Source: Bathymodiolus brooksi
Taxonomy: Eukaryota; Mollusca; Bivalvia; Mytilida; Modiolidae
NCBI GenBank assembly: GCA_963680875.1
Contig: OY804590.1
Location: 22,382,640-22,446,639 of the forward strand
DNA length: 64,000 nt
Direction: 5' to 3'
The position numbers and the translations under genes are program-made. The notes below the pieces were generated by a model. The model was not told the DNA's origin. It searched no databases and saw nothing but the letters and a program-made list of their open reading frames with translations. This document shows positions 55,335-64,000 of this stretch, in pieces. Position 1 is the stretch's first letter. Each line of letters begins with the position of its first letter.

Positions 55335-57078
55335 ATAAAATGTATTAACATGCAGTACCCATGTTTTAAGTGAATTAAAAGTGAATATTAATATGCCCCT
55401 ATGTACTCGCGACAATCGATGCCAAGAAGTCCCTTTCACTTGCTGCAGACAGTTGCCGGTTTACGATATCGGGTGCGTACATTTGCTCTTTTACGTGTTC
55501 GCCAAATGTAGGGCGAACGAACCCGGGTAAATAATTATAATTTATACATTTATTTCTTTAAAGGCAAATTTGGATTAAAATTAATTAGTAAAATTTAAGT
55601 TTTATTTTGTTTATGGCGAATGGGTCATAAATCCGTAAATCCCGTTTTTTTCTTTCTTGAAAATTGGCAGTCTGCGGAGTCCTGATATAGGTGAAATAAT
55701 ATTTTAATTGGTGTATTCTACGTTTTTTTTTACAATTTACCTGTCAAAACATCACCCATCTCAGCATGTCGTCGCATCGTGCATTCATGATATACAAATA
55801 CACCTATCACAGGTGTGGAAAAAAAACGTTGCTCAAGACTCCTTTTACTAAGACTTATAAACATAGATAACTATTTTGCGTTGTCGATTTTCAAGCCGTC
55901 TTCCAATTTATTTGTACTTAAAAAATAAATTTATAACTGATCCAAGCTAAATAAATGAAATGTGACTTAATGTGTTAATTATATAAATCCTTGCCTTCTA
56001 TAAATTTTAATTTCTTATCTAATTCTTATTCTTATTATGTAACAATATGGTCAGGTTGTTATTTTCATTGAATGACATCTCAAAATAGATGGCTTCACAG
56101 TAGGAGCTCTTCCTGTATATTGGTTACATCCTGTATATTACAACTGACAGCCAATGCAGGACAAACAATTTTAATCAGCCATCATTATCATAAAATACTT
56201 TATTTTGATGATGACACCTAATTCCCATCACCTAATCCAAATTAGTATAGTAGAGGAGTACCGTATTTTTCGGACAATACATTTTGTTTACAGTATACCT
56301 TTATTTTGCTGTAGGTTTATTTCTGAATAAGAACACTCGTATCATCGATGTTCTTGGTGTTATTTTTTTTTAAATAAAGCAATACAATTTATGTATACTA
56401 ACAGGGGGTGCAATTCTGGGGAAAACATATTCAACATCCGAAAAAAATAAATATTCAATGATTGAAGTGTTAGCGAAAATCAGTTCAATATTGTACTTAA
56501 TAATAAAATATATACTATAAAAAATGTATCTTGTTGAAAAAAATCACAGGGTGGATCGATTTACAATATAAAATTATTATCACAAAATATCTAAATATAG
56601 CTATAGCTTTTCTATCAAACACGAGCATGCGCACGTGGTTGTAGTAAAAAAATGGCGGTTGCAATACATCTCACAGTAAACGTGTAGAACAAACTTTTTA
56701 TACTAAATAAACTGGAAAATAATTTATATCGATTTCGTTACTTAATCGATATTTTATTGCAATAATTCATATGAGGCTATGGGTGTTTAAACGTCACTTT
56801 TCAACAATATTTCAGTTATATATTGACCTTTGAGCTACCTTTCCTGGCGCGAATATGGGGCAAGGTAGAAATACACTAGGGTATTTACATACAAAATAAA
56901 GACAAAAATATCTCATATTTATATAAGTAAGAAAATTTAACAGAACATTTGCATGAATGTTTGTCGGAAAAGGTTGATAGTTTCAGTAAATTTCAACACA
57001 CAAATTATCAGTCATATTTACGTTACCCCCTTTTGCATACATCATCAAAATCATTGTAAGTGTAAAATGTAAATGTCT
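55335..57078. other. No gene seen; one SINE tail scrap
   Basis: AT-rich. A diverged SINE family A tail (GGTGTTTAAACGTCACTTTTCAACAATATT) lies at about 56775-56825. No exon or RNA gene supported. Confidence 0.45.
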
Positions 57079-57109
57079 GTAATTCTGGGGTACCTATAAA
57101 GTGCGAAAC

Positions 57110-57220
57110 GAAATAGAAACGAAACGAAACGAAACGAAAACGAAACGAAACGAAACGAAACGAAACGAAATCAACGAAATGGAAACGAAATGAAACGAAA
57201 CCAACGAAATAGACTGATAT
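57110..57220. repeat. (GAAAC)n pentanucleotide repeat
   Basis: Interrupted GAAAC/GAAAT array within the left arm of the foldback element; inverse partner at 58861-59030. Confidence 0.95.
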
Positions 57221-58860
57221 GAAGAAAATGGAAGGAAAAAAATAAAAGACAAAACGAAATAAAGAAATAAAAAAAAAAGATAATTCGATTTTTTAAATAC
57301 AATAATTTTGATTAATTATAACCCATCTTGCATGTCTGTCCGTTACAGTACTCCTCACGTACATTACCCGCAACTCAATCCAAGCCGGGTTTGCTTGCCG
57401 ACAAACTTTCAGAAGTTCAAATGTCATATTTTTATTTGTGTTTGTGTGTGTGTCAGTATTTATGAATTATAAAGTTTCTGGAGTGGGCATATAGAAAAAA
57501 ATGGGGGATATGAGGGGGTATGTTCATAGATTGGGATATTGAGGGTTCATTATTCGTCTGATTTTATTACGTTTTTCGTTTGTATTCTACATAAATTTGC
57601 CTATTCGGAAACCAAACAGGATGGTCTTGAGTTTCAGATTCTGGGCACTAATTGACTACTGGATTTTCCCGACTTGTCACGTTTAATCCCCATGAGCTTC
57701 TTATCGGTTTTGTCTGTTTTTGTGGACTTTCCCTTTTGAATGCGCCTTGGCGTACGGTACCATTGTTATTACCTTTATTCGGTAGTGTGCCAACAGATCT
57801 GGCGTAATGTCTTACCGTTGTTCGTTCCGAGATATACAGGGGTCAAAAAGACGCAACACTATAAACTTTTTATTTCAAATCCTATTGTTCTATTTTGAAG
57901 AACTAAAAAAAAACCAACAGCAACATAACAGGACGTACAGTGAGCGCCCTCCTTACAGAAGAACTTCTGGAAAAAATAATGCTTGCAAAAACTAAACATA
58001 AGAAACTCTGGAAGTTTTATTGAAATCCATTCTGTTGTTTAGGAAGAGTTATGGATAACGCAACAGTATCCTCTCTTACATAGCCTTAAATGACAAAGTC
58101 CAAAAGTGAAGAAATTTTAGCAAGAACTGTTAAAATGGGAAAACAAAAATAGAAGGTGCACAATGCCATTTGGTACTAAAGAATTCATGAAATTAATGAA
58201 CCTTGCCATATGGTATTAAAGATTTCCTGTAAGATTCATTCAATTCCATCAAGTTGTTAAGGAGGAATTGCATAGGCAGTGAGGGAAGCACTCACGGACA
58301 AACGGACATATACTATATACCCCCCTCCCGCTGGATAGTGGGGGGTATAACAATATGTGCCGTATCAAATTTTATTAATACCGGAAAAATTTTGGAGGGG
58401 GGGTGATTTGGGTTTTTTTAATATGAAAAGGGATCAAAAGGAAAAAAGGTACTTTTACGAGATATGTAGATTTTTTTTAAATTTCTAAAGTTAATTTTTG
58501 ATAGGATTTGTATACCTCCGCCAAAAAAGATTGGGGTATATAGGACTTCTGCTGTCCGTTCGTTCGTTTGTCCTTCCGGTCGTCACACTTTTTCGTCTCT
58601 CCGACACACTTTAAATTTAAATTTTGCTCGGACGGGGATATTTATTAGTGAACTTTAACTACTGTACTTCTGTTATTTTAATTCCTCTCCTTTCAACAGA
58701 CTTGACGTTGCTCTTATGGTTCCCAAATTTAAAAGAAGCAACTAAGTGAAAAGGACAGACTCCCGCTGAATAAATGCATAGTATTCTTGTTCAATGGTGA
58801 TCAAATCCTGTCCTCTCCTGGTGAAAGACACTGAGACATGTGTGGGAAGTAGTCTAGCAT

Positions 58861-59030
58861 CGTATTTCGTTTTGTTTTCGTTGATTTCGTTGGTTTCGTT
58901 TTATTTCGTTTTCATTTCGTTGATTTCGTTTCGTTTCGTTTCGTTTTTGTTGATTTCGTTTCGTTTCGTTTCGTTTTCGTTGATTTCGTTTCGTTTCGTT
59001 TCGTTTCGTTTCGTTTCTATTTCGTTTCGC
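58861..59030. repeat. (GTTTC)n pentanucleotide repeat
   Basis: Inverse of the 57110-57220 array, longer and with several TTGATTTC interruptions. It yields an open frame rich in SFRFVS, which is a repeat artefact. Confidence 0.95.
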
Positions 59031-59042
59031 ACTTTATAGGTA

Positions 59043-61525
59043 TAGTCTGTTTGGTGACTCTGAAAATAGGGGAAAAAATTATTTAAAAATCAGGGATTTG
59101 CTTTCTATTGTTCTTTTTAACATTTTAGGCACACATTATTCAATACATATCTGAGAAAAAGTTGTCAAAGAAATAATTCAAATAATAAAAAAAATCTCCA
59201 TAGGGCCCAATACTAATTTTATCAGATTGTAAGTAAAGGAGGCTGCCATTATAATGAACAGCCTTACCTGTTCTTTCCTGTCTGTTGTTATGCTAATTTC
59301 AGTCACATGGGAATGCCATATTAGGCTAAAGATTCAAGATGTTTTGAATAATTGATAAACAGTTTGACCATATGATATTTGTTTGTAAACAATTAATAAC
59401 TGCTGGTCACATGAGACCCTTATATGGACATGTCCCTTGTTATTCACTCATGCTGATTTATAAAAAAAATTAAATTAACACTTAAAAAAATGATACCAAA
59501 ATCAAATAAATTAATTTCGTGAAAGTATAATTTATATAAATATATAAATTAAATAATATTCTTGTTTAATACTTGTTTTTTTCCAAAGATTAAACAATTC
59601 ATATACAATGTTAATTTCTTATATGCAAATTAGATAAACATTTTTTTCATGATTTTCTTGCTTCAAATTATGTTATATAAAGTTTATGTATATTGTAAAC
59701 AAGTAGTGAAAATGCCTGTGAAAGCTTCTGCTGAAAAAAGGGAATTAATTTTGAAAATTTACAAATATTTTGGGGCCGAAAGTAAACGAAAAGCTCCATT
59801 TTATGCATGGAATAAAGCCATTGATAGAACTGTACAAGCTCTGGACATTAGCCGTTCATTTCTGAATAAGATATTGAAAAAAGAACCTGTGGAACTTAAT
59901 GAAAACTCTGTGAATAAATGCAAAGATTCCTTGGATAGTTTTGATAAAGACTTAATAAGGAGAGTAGTAGTTGGATTTTTTTCGAAAAATGAATATGTTT
60001 CAATTAGAAAATTGCGTGTCACTTTGGAGAAAAACCATTCTTTAAAATTGTCAAAATATAAACTTTGGAAAACTTTGCATGAACTTGGTTTTAGATATGC
60101 AAAAATAAATGGAAATAAAAAGGCTCTTATTGAAAGAAAAGACCTCGTTAATAAAAGAATAAATTTTTTACGTACAATTAAACAAAAAAGAAATCAAGGA
60201 TATAGCATTGTTTACTTGGACGAAACTTGGGTTGATACCCACCATACAGCATCCCATCAGTGGACACCACCTAACCCTTCAGATGCCCGAAAAATTCCCC
60301 TTAATAAAGGACAAAGATTCGTAATTTTACATGCAGGATGTAAAACTGGTTTTTTACCTGGATGTGAATTAGTTTTTAAAACTTTAAGCACAGATGGAAG
60401 AGATTATCATTCCGAAATGAATTCTGTCATATTTAATAAATGGGTAGAAGAACAATTAGTTCCCGCACTTCCACCTAAAAGTCTTGTTGTAATGGACAAT
60501 GCGTCTTACCATAGTGTAATAAAGGAAGGTACCAAAGCACCAACATCAGCTACAAGAAAGGGGGATATGCAAAAGTGGCTCAAAGACAAAAACATTCCTT
60601 TTAATGGTAAAATGAAAAAAACTGAATTATATGAAATCATTAAACTGAAGAAACCCGAACCAGTTCATAAAACAGATGAATTTTTACGTGGGAAAGGTCA
60701 TGATGTTTTGCGCCTCCCCCCATACCATTGTGAATTTAACCCTATCGAAATGGTATGGGGGGATGTCAAGGGTTATGTTGGACGGGAAAATAACACTTTT
60801 AAAACTAATGATGTAAAGGACTTAATAATAAAAGGATTTAAAACCATAACCCCAGAAAAGTGGACTAACTTTTGTAATCATGTTGAAAACAAAATAGAAC
60901 CACAATATTGGAAATCTGACCACATTATAGAGGAAATTCCAAAAATTATTATAAATCTAGACAGTGATAGTGACACTGATTCAGATGGGGATCATGACAG
61001 TGAGGGTGAAACTACTGATATGTACTGGTCAGAATAAACAACGTTTTCAGGTAATTTTGTTCTCTATTATTAACCTCTATGCACATAAAGGGAATGGATA
61101 GTTTGCATGTACTTTAAATGCTCCACAATCAGTTATGTAATAATGTATCATCATTATTGATTTTTACCTGAACAGGTGTAAATCTAATTTGAATATTGTC
61201 CATATTTGGTATGGCCAGTAGTAAACATCTGATGTAACATGCTAATGATGAAATCAGCTGACTTGCTGTTTGTCAATACTGACCACATGTTGCTGTTCAT
61301 TTCAGTAGTATTTACTCCCATGTTTGTTACATGACAAAATGACATAATTTTACAATTAAGTCCTATGGCAAACTTTTTTATTCTTTAATGAATTTTTTTG
61401 ATAAATTCACCTATAATATGTAATAATAAGTCCTTAATATAAATATAATTAAAAAGAAAATCTGACAACCCGTTGATTTTTTAGGATTTTTTTTCCCTAT
61501 TTTCAGAGTCACCAAACAGACTTTA
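59043..61525 (+). mobile_element. IS630/Tc1-superfamily transposon, apparently complete (Sailor-like)
   Basis: Inverted ends AGTCTGTTTGGTGACTCTGA...AAATAGGG (left) and CCCTATTTTCAGAGTCACCA...AACAGACT (right), flanked by TA at 59041-59042 and 61526-61527. About 2.48 kb with one long intact transposase frame. It is inserted into the GGTACCC end of the foldback element, whose other end provides the intact reference. Ends and frame look undamaged, so it may be recent. Confidence 0.92.
59712..61037 (+). CDS. DDE transposase, IS630-Tc1-mariner superfamily, DD83E spacing
   Basis: Cut-and-paste DNA transposase acting at its own inverted ends with TA targets. I choose ATG 59712 (MPVKASAEKRELILKIYKYF, 441 residues) over the in-frame ATG at 59649 because the conserved N-terminus begins there. 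Residues (from 59712): helix-turn-helix about 5-60 (VQALDISRSFLNKILKK), a second helical DNA-binding part about 80-135 (VSIRKLRVTLEKNHSLKLSK), then the catalytic domain with YLDETWVD (D170), VVMDNASYH (D262) and CEFNPIEMVWGDVK (E346). There are 83 residues between D262 and E346, far more than the 34-41 of classical Tc1/mariner and close to the DD82E group called Sailor. The extra segment holds a SAP-like helix pair (ATRKGDMQKWLKDKNIPFNG). The C-terminus is acidic (DSDSDTDSDGDHDSEG). No stops or frameshifts. Confidence 0.92.
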   Translation: MPVKASAEKRELILKIYKYFGAESKRKAPFYAWNKAIDRTVQALDISRSFLNKILKKEPVELNENSVNKCKDSLDSFDKDLIRRVVVGFFSKNEYVSIRKLRVTLEKNHSLKLSKYKLWKTLHELGFRYAKINGNKKALIERKDLVNKRINFLRTIKQKRNQGYSIVYLDETWVDTHHTASHQWTPPNPSDARKIPLNKGQRFVILHAGCKTGFLPGCELVFKTLSTDGRDYHSEMNSVIFNKWVEEQLVPALPPKSLVVMDNASYHSVIKEGTKAPTSATRKGDMQKWLKDKNIPFNGKMKKTELYEIIKLKKPEPVHKTDEFLRGKGHDVLRLPPYHCEFNPIEMVWGDVKGYVGRENNTFKTNDVKDLIIKGFKTITPEKWTNFCNHVENKIEPQYWKSDHIIEEIPKIIINLDSDSDTDSDGDHDSEGETTDMYWSE

Positions 61526-61530
61526 TACCC

Positions 61531-62020
61531 GTAATTCTGTGCTCTCACGGGCTTCTTGATTGATTTAATAAACTATGTTATGTTATGTTATGTTATGCTA
61601 TACATGAACATGCGAAGATATATTTTTACACCTAATCATTTTTCAAATTTTTGTTTCAACTTTATTCGTAAAGTCTAATGCTAATTCCGTCTAGTATGAG
61701 ATATATACAAAAAAATATACATGTAAATATTTACGTTGCCGTAAATTTGATGATTGGTGGTCCCGATATTTCAGGTACAGGTTGAATGCGTGTCAATGAT
61801 TTGTAAATCACATGAAATTAATTTCAGTAATTTCAAATGCAAAAGTTAAATGGGATTGACTGAACAAAGTAAACTGTACGACTTTTACGTTTGCACCGGT
61901 GGGCATCATTTGTAATTTATTTTAAAAGTCGGTACAAGAGTGCAACAATAACATAAGCTCTAGTGTGCTTTTAAGTCCGACATTAAAAAATATATACATA
62001 ATATCTTTTTTTCCCCCTTG
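61531..62020. other. No gene seen
   Basis: Contains a (TTATG)n patch near 61576-61596; otherwise featureless AT-rich DNA. Confidence 0.4.
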
Positions 62021-62024
62021 TTAA

Positions 62025-62092
62025 TTGTATATGCCCTCCTGGGGCCCTGATTTTGTTAATAAACTTATATTTATTCTATTTCTATATCTGTA
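62025..62092 (+). mobile_element. LINE 3' terminus
   Basis: ATGCCCTCCTGGGGCCCTGA TTTTGTTAATAAACTTAT then a (TTTATTCTA)-like tail; same 3' signature as 6690-6750. Confidence 0.55.
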
Positions 62093-62380
62093 CAATAAGC
62101 ACCGCCTATTTGTCAGTCAATTATACATCAAAGAGACCGATAAGGAGCAATTAACACATGATTGACAAGGTGAGAGAGTTGTAAAATAAATCGATTATGG
62201 ATGTACAAAACAGAGAATACTTTTCTTGTTTTGGTAACGAGAAAGATAATTTCATTGCATACATATAAACAAGTTTTATTCTAAAAAAAAAAAATGAAGA
62301 AAACAAATAAAAGTAAATAATAATAATAAACAAAGATCGTTTCTGTATGACTGCAACAAAACTATTGTTATGTGGTTACT

Positions 62381-62643
62381 TTCCTCGCTTGCCGCGCTAA
62401 TAACGTGTTGTCCGCGAATGTCCTGATGGACAATTTGACTGCCGCGTTCGGCCGCGAGACGATCGCGGACTTCCCGATGCTAATTAGTCAATTTCCACGC
62501 CGCGATTGTCCGCGAAACCGCGCGGATTTGGCGTAATCCATGCTGGCTGTAGTGAGGACTGACATTTTTTTCACTAGGACCACCAAACCCATATGCAATT
62601 TCGCGAACTCTGTAGTATTAATGTTTAATATAAATATTAATTA
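62381..62643. repeat. CG-rich module joined to the AT-rich module (inverse order of 51 kb)
   Basis: 62381-62550 is dense in CGCG and GTCCGCG/CGCGGAC palindromes, unlike the AT-rich surroundings, and ends GGCGTAATCCATGCTGGCTG TAGTG. The module matching 51154-51243 follows at once. Confidence 0.7.
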
Positions 62644-62928
62644 TTATATTTTCATATTTGATGTGTGTTTATATTGGTGTAAAATTAATAATAAATATTC
62701 AGTATTATATTTTCATATTTCATGTGTAATTTTATAGTTTTAGAGTTTAATAATACATATTCATTAATTTGTTTTCGTATTTTATGTAATTCCATTTATG
62801 TAGAAAAAGCAAAAAAGAGAATCAAATTTACCTTTATTAACATGTGATTACCCTGATAATTCTCCCTTAATGGGACCCCTTAATTCCTCTTAATTAGGAA
62901 GGACACCATTCATTGATATTATGTTATA

Positions 62929-63031
62929 GTTAGAGTATATTAAGTGAAATTTTAATGGATAAGAGGGCGGAGCGAGCGAAGCGATGCGACCCCCTTCTTA
63001 ACCAATAAAATTTCACTTAATATACCCTAAC
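62929..63031. repeat. Hairpin repeat with CG-rich loop
   Basis: AGTATATTAAGTGAAATTTT AATGG...AAGAGGG pairs with CCCCCTTCTTAACCAATAAAATTTCACTTAATATAC; loop GCGGAGCGAGCGAAGCGATG. Confidence 0.85.
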
Positions 63032-63117
63032 TTTCACGTGCATTGCTTGACCACTTCAATACATACATACATATATAAATAAAACTGAAGTCGTATCAAA
63101 ATCTTTAACTATTAAAC

Positions 63118-63222
63118 ATGTCCAAGAGAAAGCCAAACTGGACCGATTGAGAGAAGATGATACTAATGGAGGAATACGAGAAAAGAAAGGACATTTTAAG
63201 AGCAAAATTTTCGTCAACAATT
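63118..63222 (+). pseudogene. Harbinger-associated Myb/SANT-like protein, N-terminal fragment
   Basis: ATG then SKRKPNWTD, an in-frame TGA at 63148-63150, then EKMILMEEYEKRKDILRAKF SST: the start of the Myb/SANT-like DNA-binding protein that accompanies PIF/Harbinger transposases and helps bring them to DNA. The stop replaces what is normally a Glu-rich helix start, and homology ends after about 35 codons. It lies 200 bp from a transposase fragment on the opposite strand, as expected for a decayed two-gene Harbinger element. Confidence 0.72.
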
Positions 63223-63419
63223 ATATTTCTTTAAAATTTAGGTACATGTATGTTTAACAGGGACACAATCATAATGTTCCTCAACTTCCCACTTTTGAGT
63301 TTGGATGCACCTCCCTCATCTATTTGGAGGATTTTACGTTCAACAGTTATATACGAAACTAATTTTAATGACTGTATGGAAATATCATGTAAATAAAACA
63401 TAAAAAAAAAATAGACTCG

Positions 63420-63620
63420 ATTCCTAAATGTACTGCTTTCTAAGTCATCCTGTAACATATCACATATCATCATAATAGACTGTCGGTCAAATCTGTATTT
63501 GTCTATTAACTCGAAGTCATCGTAGATATCAAAAGGTTTTGTACGATCTCTGAATACTCGCTCTCTACGTAAAGCTCTTCTCCCAGCATGAAACAACCGA
63601 AAACGTCCGACATGGAACAT
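63420..63620 (-). pseudogene. PIF/Harbinger (HARBI1-like) transposase N-terminal fragment
   Basis: On the minus strand: GRRALRRERVFRDRTKPFDI then YDDFELIDKYRFDRQSIMMI and CDMLQDDLESSTFRN, the typical HARBI1-type N-terminal region (RRERVFRDR...IEKYRFDR...I). After this the frame continues but resemblance ends, and no DDE catalytic motifs follow, so the catalytic part has been deleted. The fragment faces the Myb-like fragment at 63118. Confidence 0.78.
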
Positions 63621-63802
63621 GTTTGTATTGGCAGGCGCGTAGCTCCCTATACGCCAACACGCAGTTGCGTGCACATCGGCGTGCTGAAAACAAATATAAA
63701 GAGCAAAAAAAAAAAATAATTAAGGAATAATAAAAATTAAAATAAAAGTGGAAAACAAAGTCTCGTTGTGGCTTTTTGTGAAAATTCAATGTCATAAAAA
63801 TT

Positions 63803-63973
63803 ATGGCAGTGCTACGTCGATTGAAGACATATGTACGATCAACAATGAATAACGATAGGTTGTCATCGCTAGCATTAATACATATCCATCGCGATTTCAG
63901 TGTGGATTTAGATAAAGTTATGGAGAAGTTCGTGTCTGCTAAAACACGAAGAACAGATTTTGGGCAATTCTAA
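63803..63973 (+). pseudogene. hAT transposase C-terminal dimerisation fragment
   Basis: A 56-codon frame MAVLRRLKTYVRSTMNNDRL then SSLALIHIHRDFSVDLDKVM, EKFVSAKTRRTDFGQF. The LK.YLRSTM...RL..LAL..IHRD pattern is the extreme C-terminus of hAT-family transposases and their ZMYM1/THAP12-like relatives, where it mediates dimerisation. The BED/zinc-finger and catalytic parts are not in the window upstream, so this is a fragment or a terminal exon. Confidence 0.72.
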
Positions 63974-64000
63974 ATAAATTCTGTCTAACAAAATCATGAA

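Larger units (their letters stand above)
57088..61530. mobile_element. Foldback element with (GAAAC)n inverted ends and 9-bp duplication
   Basis: Left end GGGTACCTATAAAGTGCGAA leads into GAAAC repeats (57110-57220). The right end is the inverse: GTTTC repeats (58861-59030), TTTCGCACTTTATAGGTA, then CCC at 61528-61530 after a nested transposon. GTAATTCTG flanks both sides (57079-57087 and 61531-61539). Without the nested element it is about 1.96 kb. The interior (57220-58860) is noncoding, with TATACCCCCC/GGGGGGTATA and (GTCC)-rich patches. The 9-bp duplication suggests a Mutator-like transposase in trans. Confidence 0.85.

Noticed and set aside
58794..59039. 81-codon frame rich in SFRFVS
   Set aside because: Translation of the (GTTTC)n array.

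Overview
This window is AT-rich animal nuclear DNA. It has spliced GT-AG exons, tRNA-derived SINEs, LINEs, several DNA-transposon families and large satellite-like arrays. The SINE whose tail reads (in its own orientation) 'ACTGAAATATTGTTGAAAG' then 'TGGCGTTAAACACC', the tandem-array elements bounded by CCAGAGGCTCT and GGTCCAGGTGAAC, and the transposon mix point to a mollusc, most likely a bivalve. That assignment is an inference; no species is claimed.

The one host gene I can identify with confidence is NIP7 (60S ribosome biogenesis factor) on the minus strand. Five coding exons at 40478-40423, 32333-32247, 31369-31231, 30035-29895 and 22883-22764 join in phase to exactly 180 codons plus a stop. 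Only 543 of about 17,700 bp are coding. Intron 1 (8.1 kb) carries a 4.25-kb array of about 60 copies of a 70-bp unit plus a nested pair of terminal-inverted-repeat elements. Intron 4 (7.0 kb) carries two Tigger/pogo transposons in opposite orientation, one split by a SINE and by a Harbinger-like MITE. Weaker host-gene candidates are a 42-codon single-membrane-segment ORF (43365-43493), an exon with a mitochondrial-presequence-like start (44770-44851) and exon-like pieces at 24072, 20906 and 48087.

Layout. 0-9.4 kb: SINEs, hairpin MITEs, a 1.6-kb CAG...CTG element with a GTATA duplication, and a 52-bp minisatellite. 9.45-14.0 kb: a 333-bp (dimer of about 166 bp) tandem array with defined ends. 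14.1-20.3 kb: a nearly full-length but dead LINE inserted in a SINE; ORF1 and ORF2 share one frame across a single TAG, and ORF2 starts with about 18 copies of a 36-bp in-frame repeat. 20.3-22.7 kb: SINEs and an inverted repeat. 22.8-40.5 kb: NIP7. 41.7-43.2 kb: another CAG...CTG element. 45.6-46.1 kb: 39-bp minisatellite. 49.4-50.6 kb: 5'-truncated LINE with poly(A). 52.2-55.3 kb: a MITE with a perfect 9-bp duplication, then a second copy of the 332-bp array. 57.1-61.5 kb: a foldback element whose inverted ends are (GAAAC)n, with a nested intact IS630/Tc1-type transposon (DD83E, Sailor-like). 62-64 kb: LINE tail, Harbinger (Myb-like and transposase) fragments and a hAT C-terminal fragment.

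The parts do not form a pathway. The window records successive insertions into and beside a small housekeeping gene. Several insertions have internal empty-site controls (paralogous copies without the insert), which fix their boundaries and duplications.
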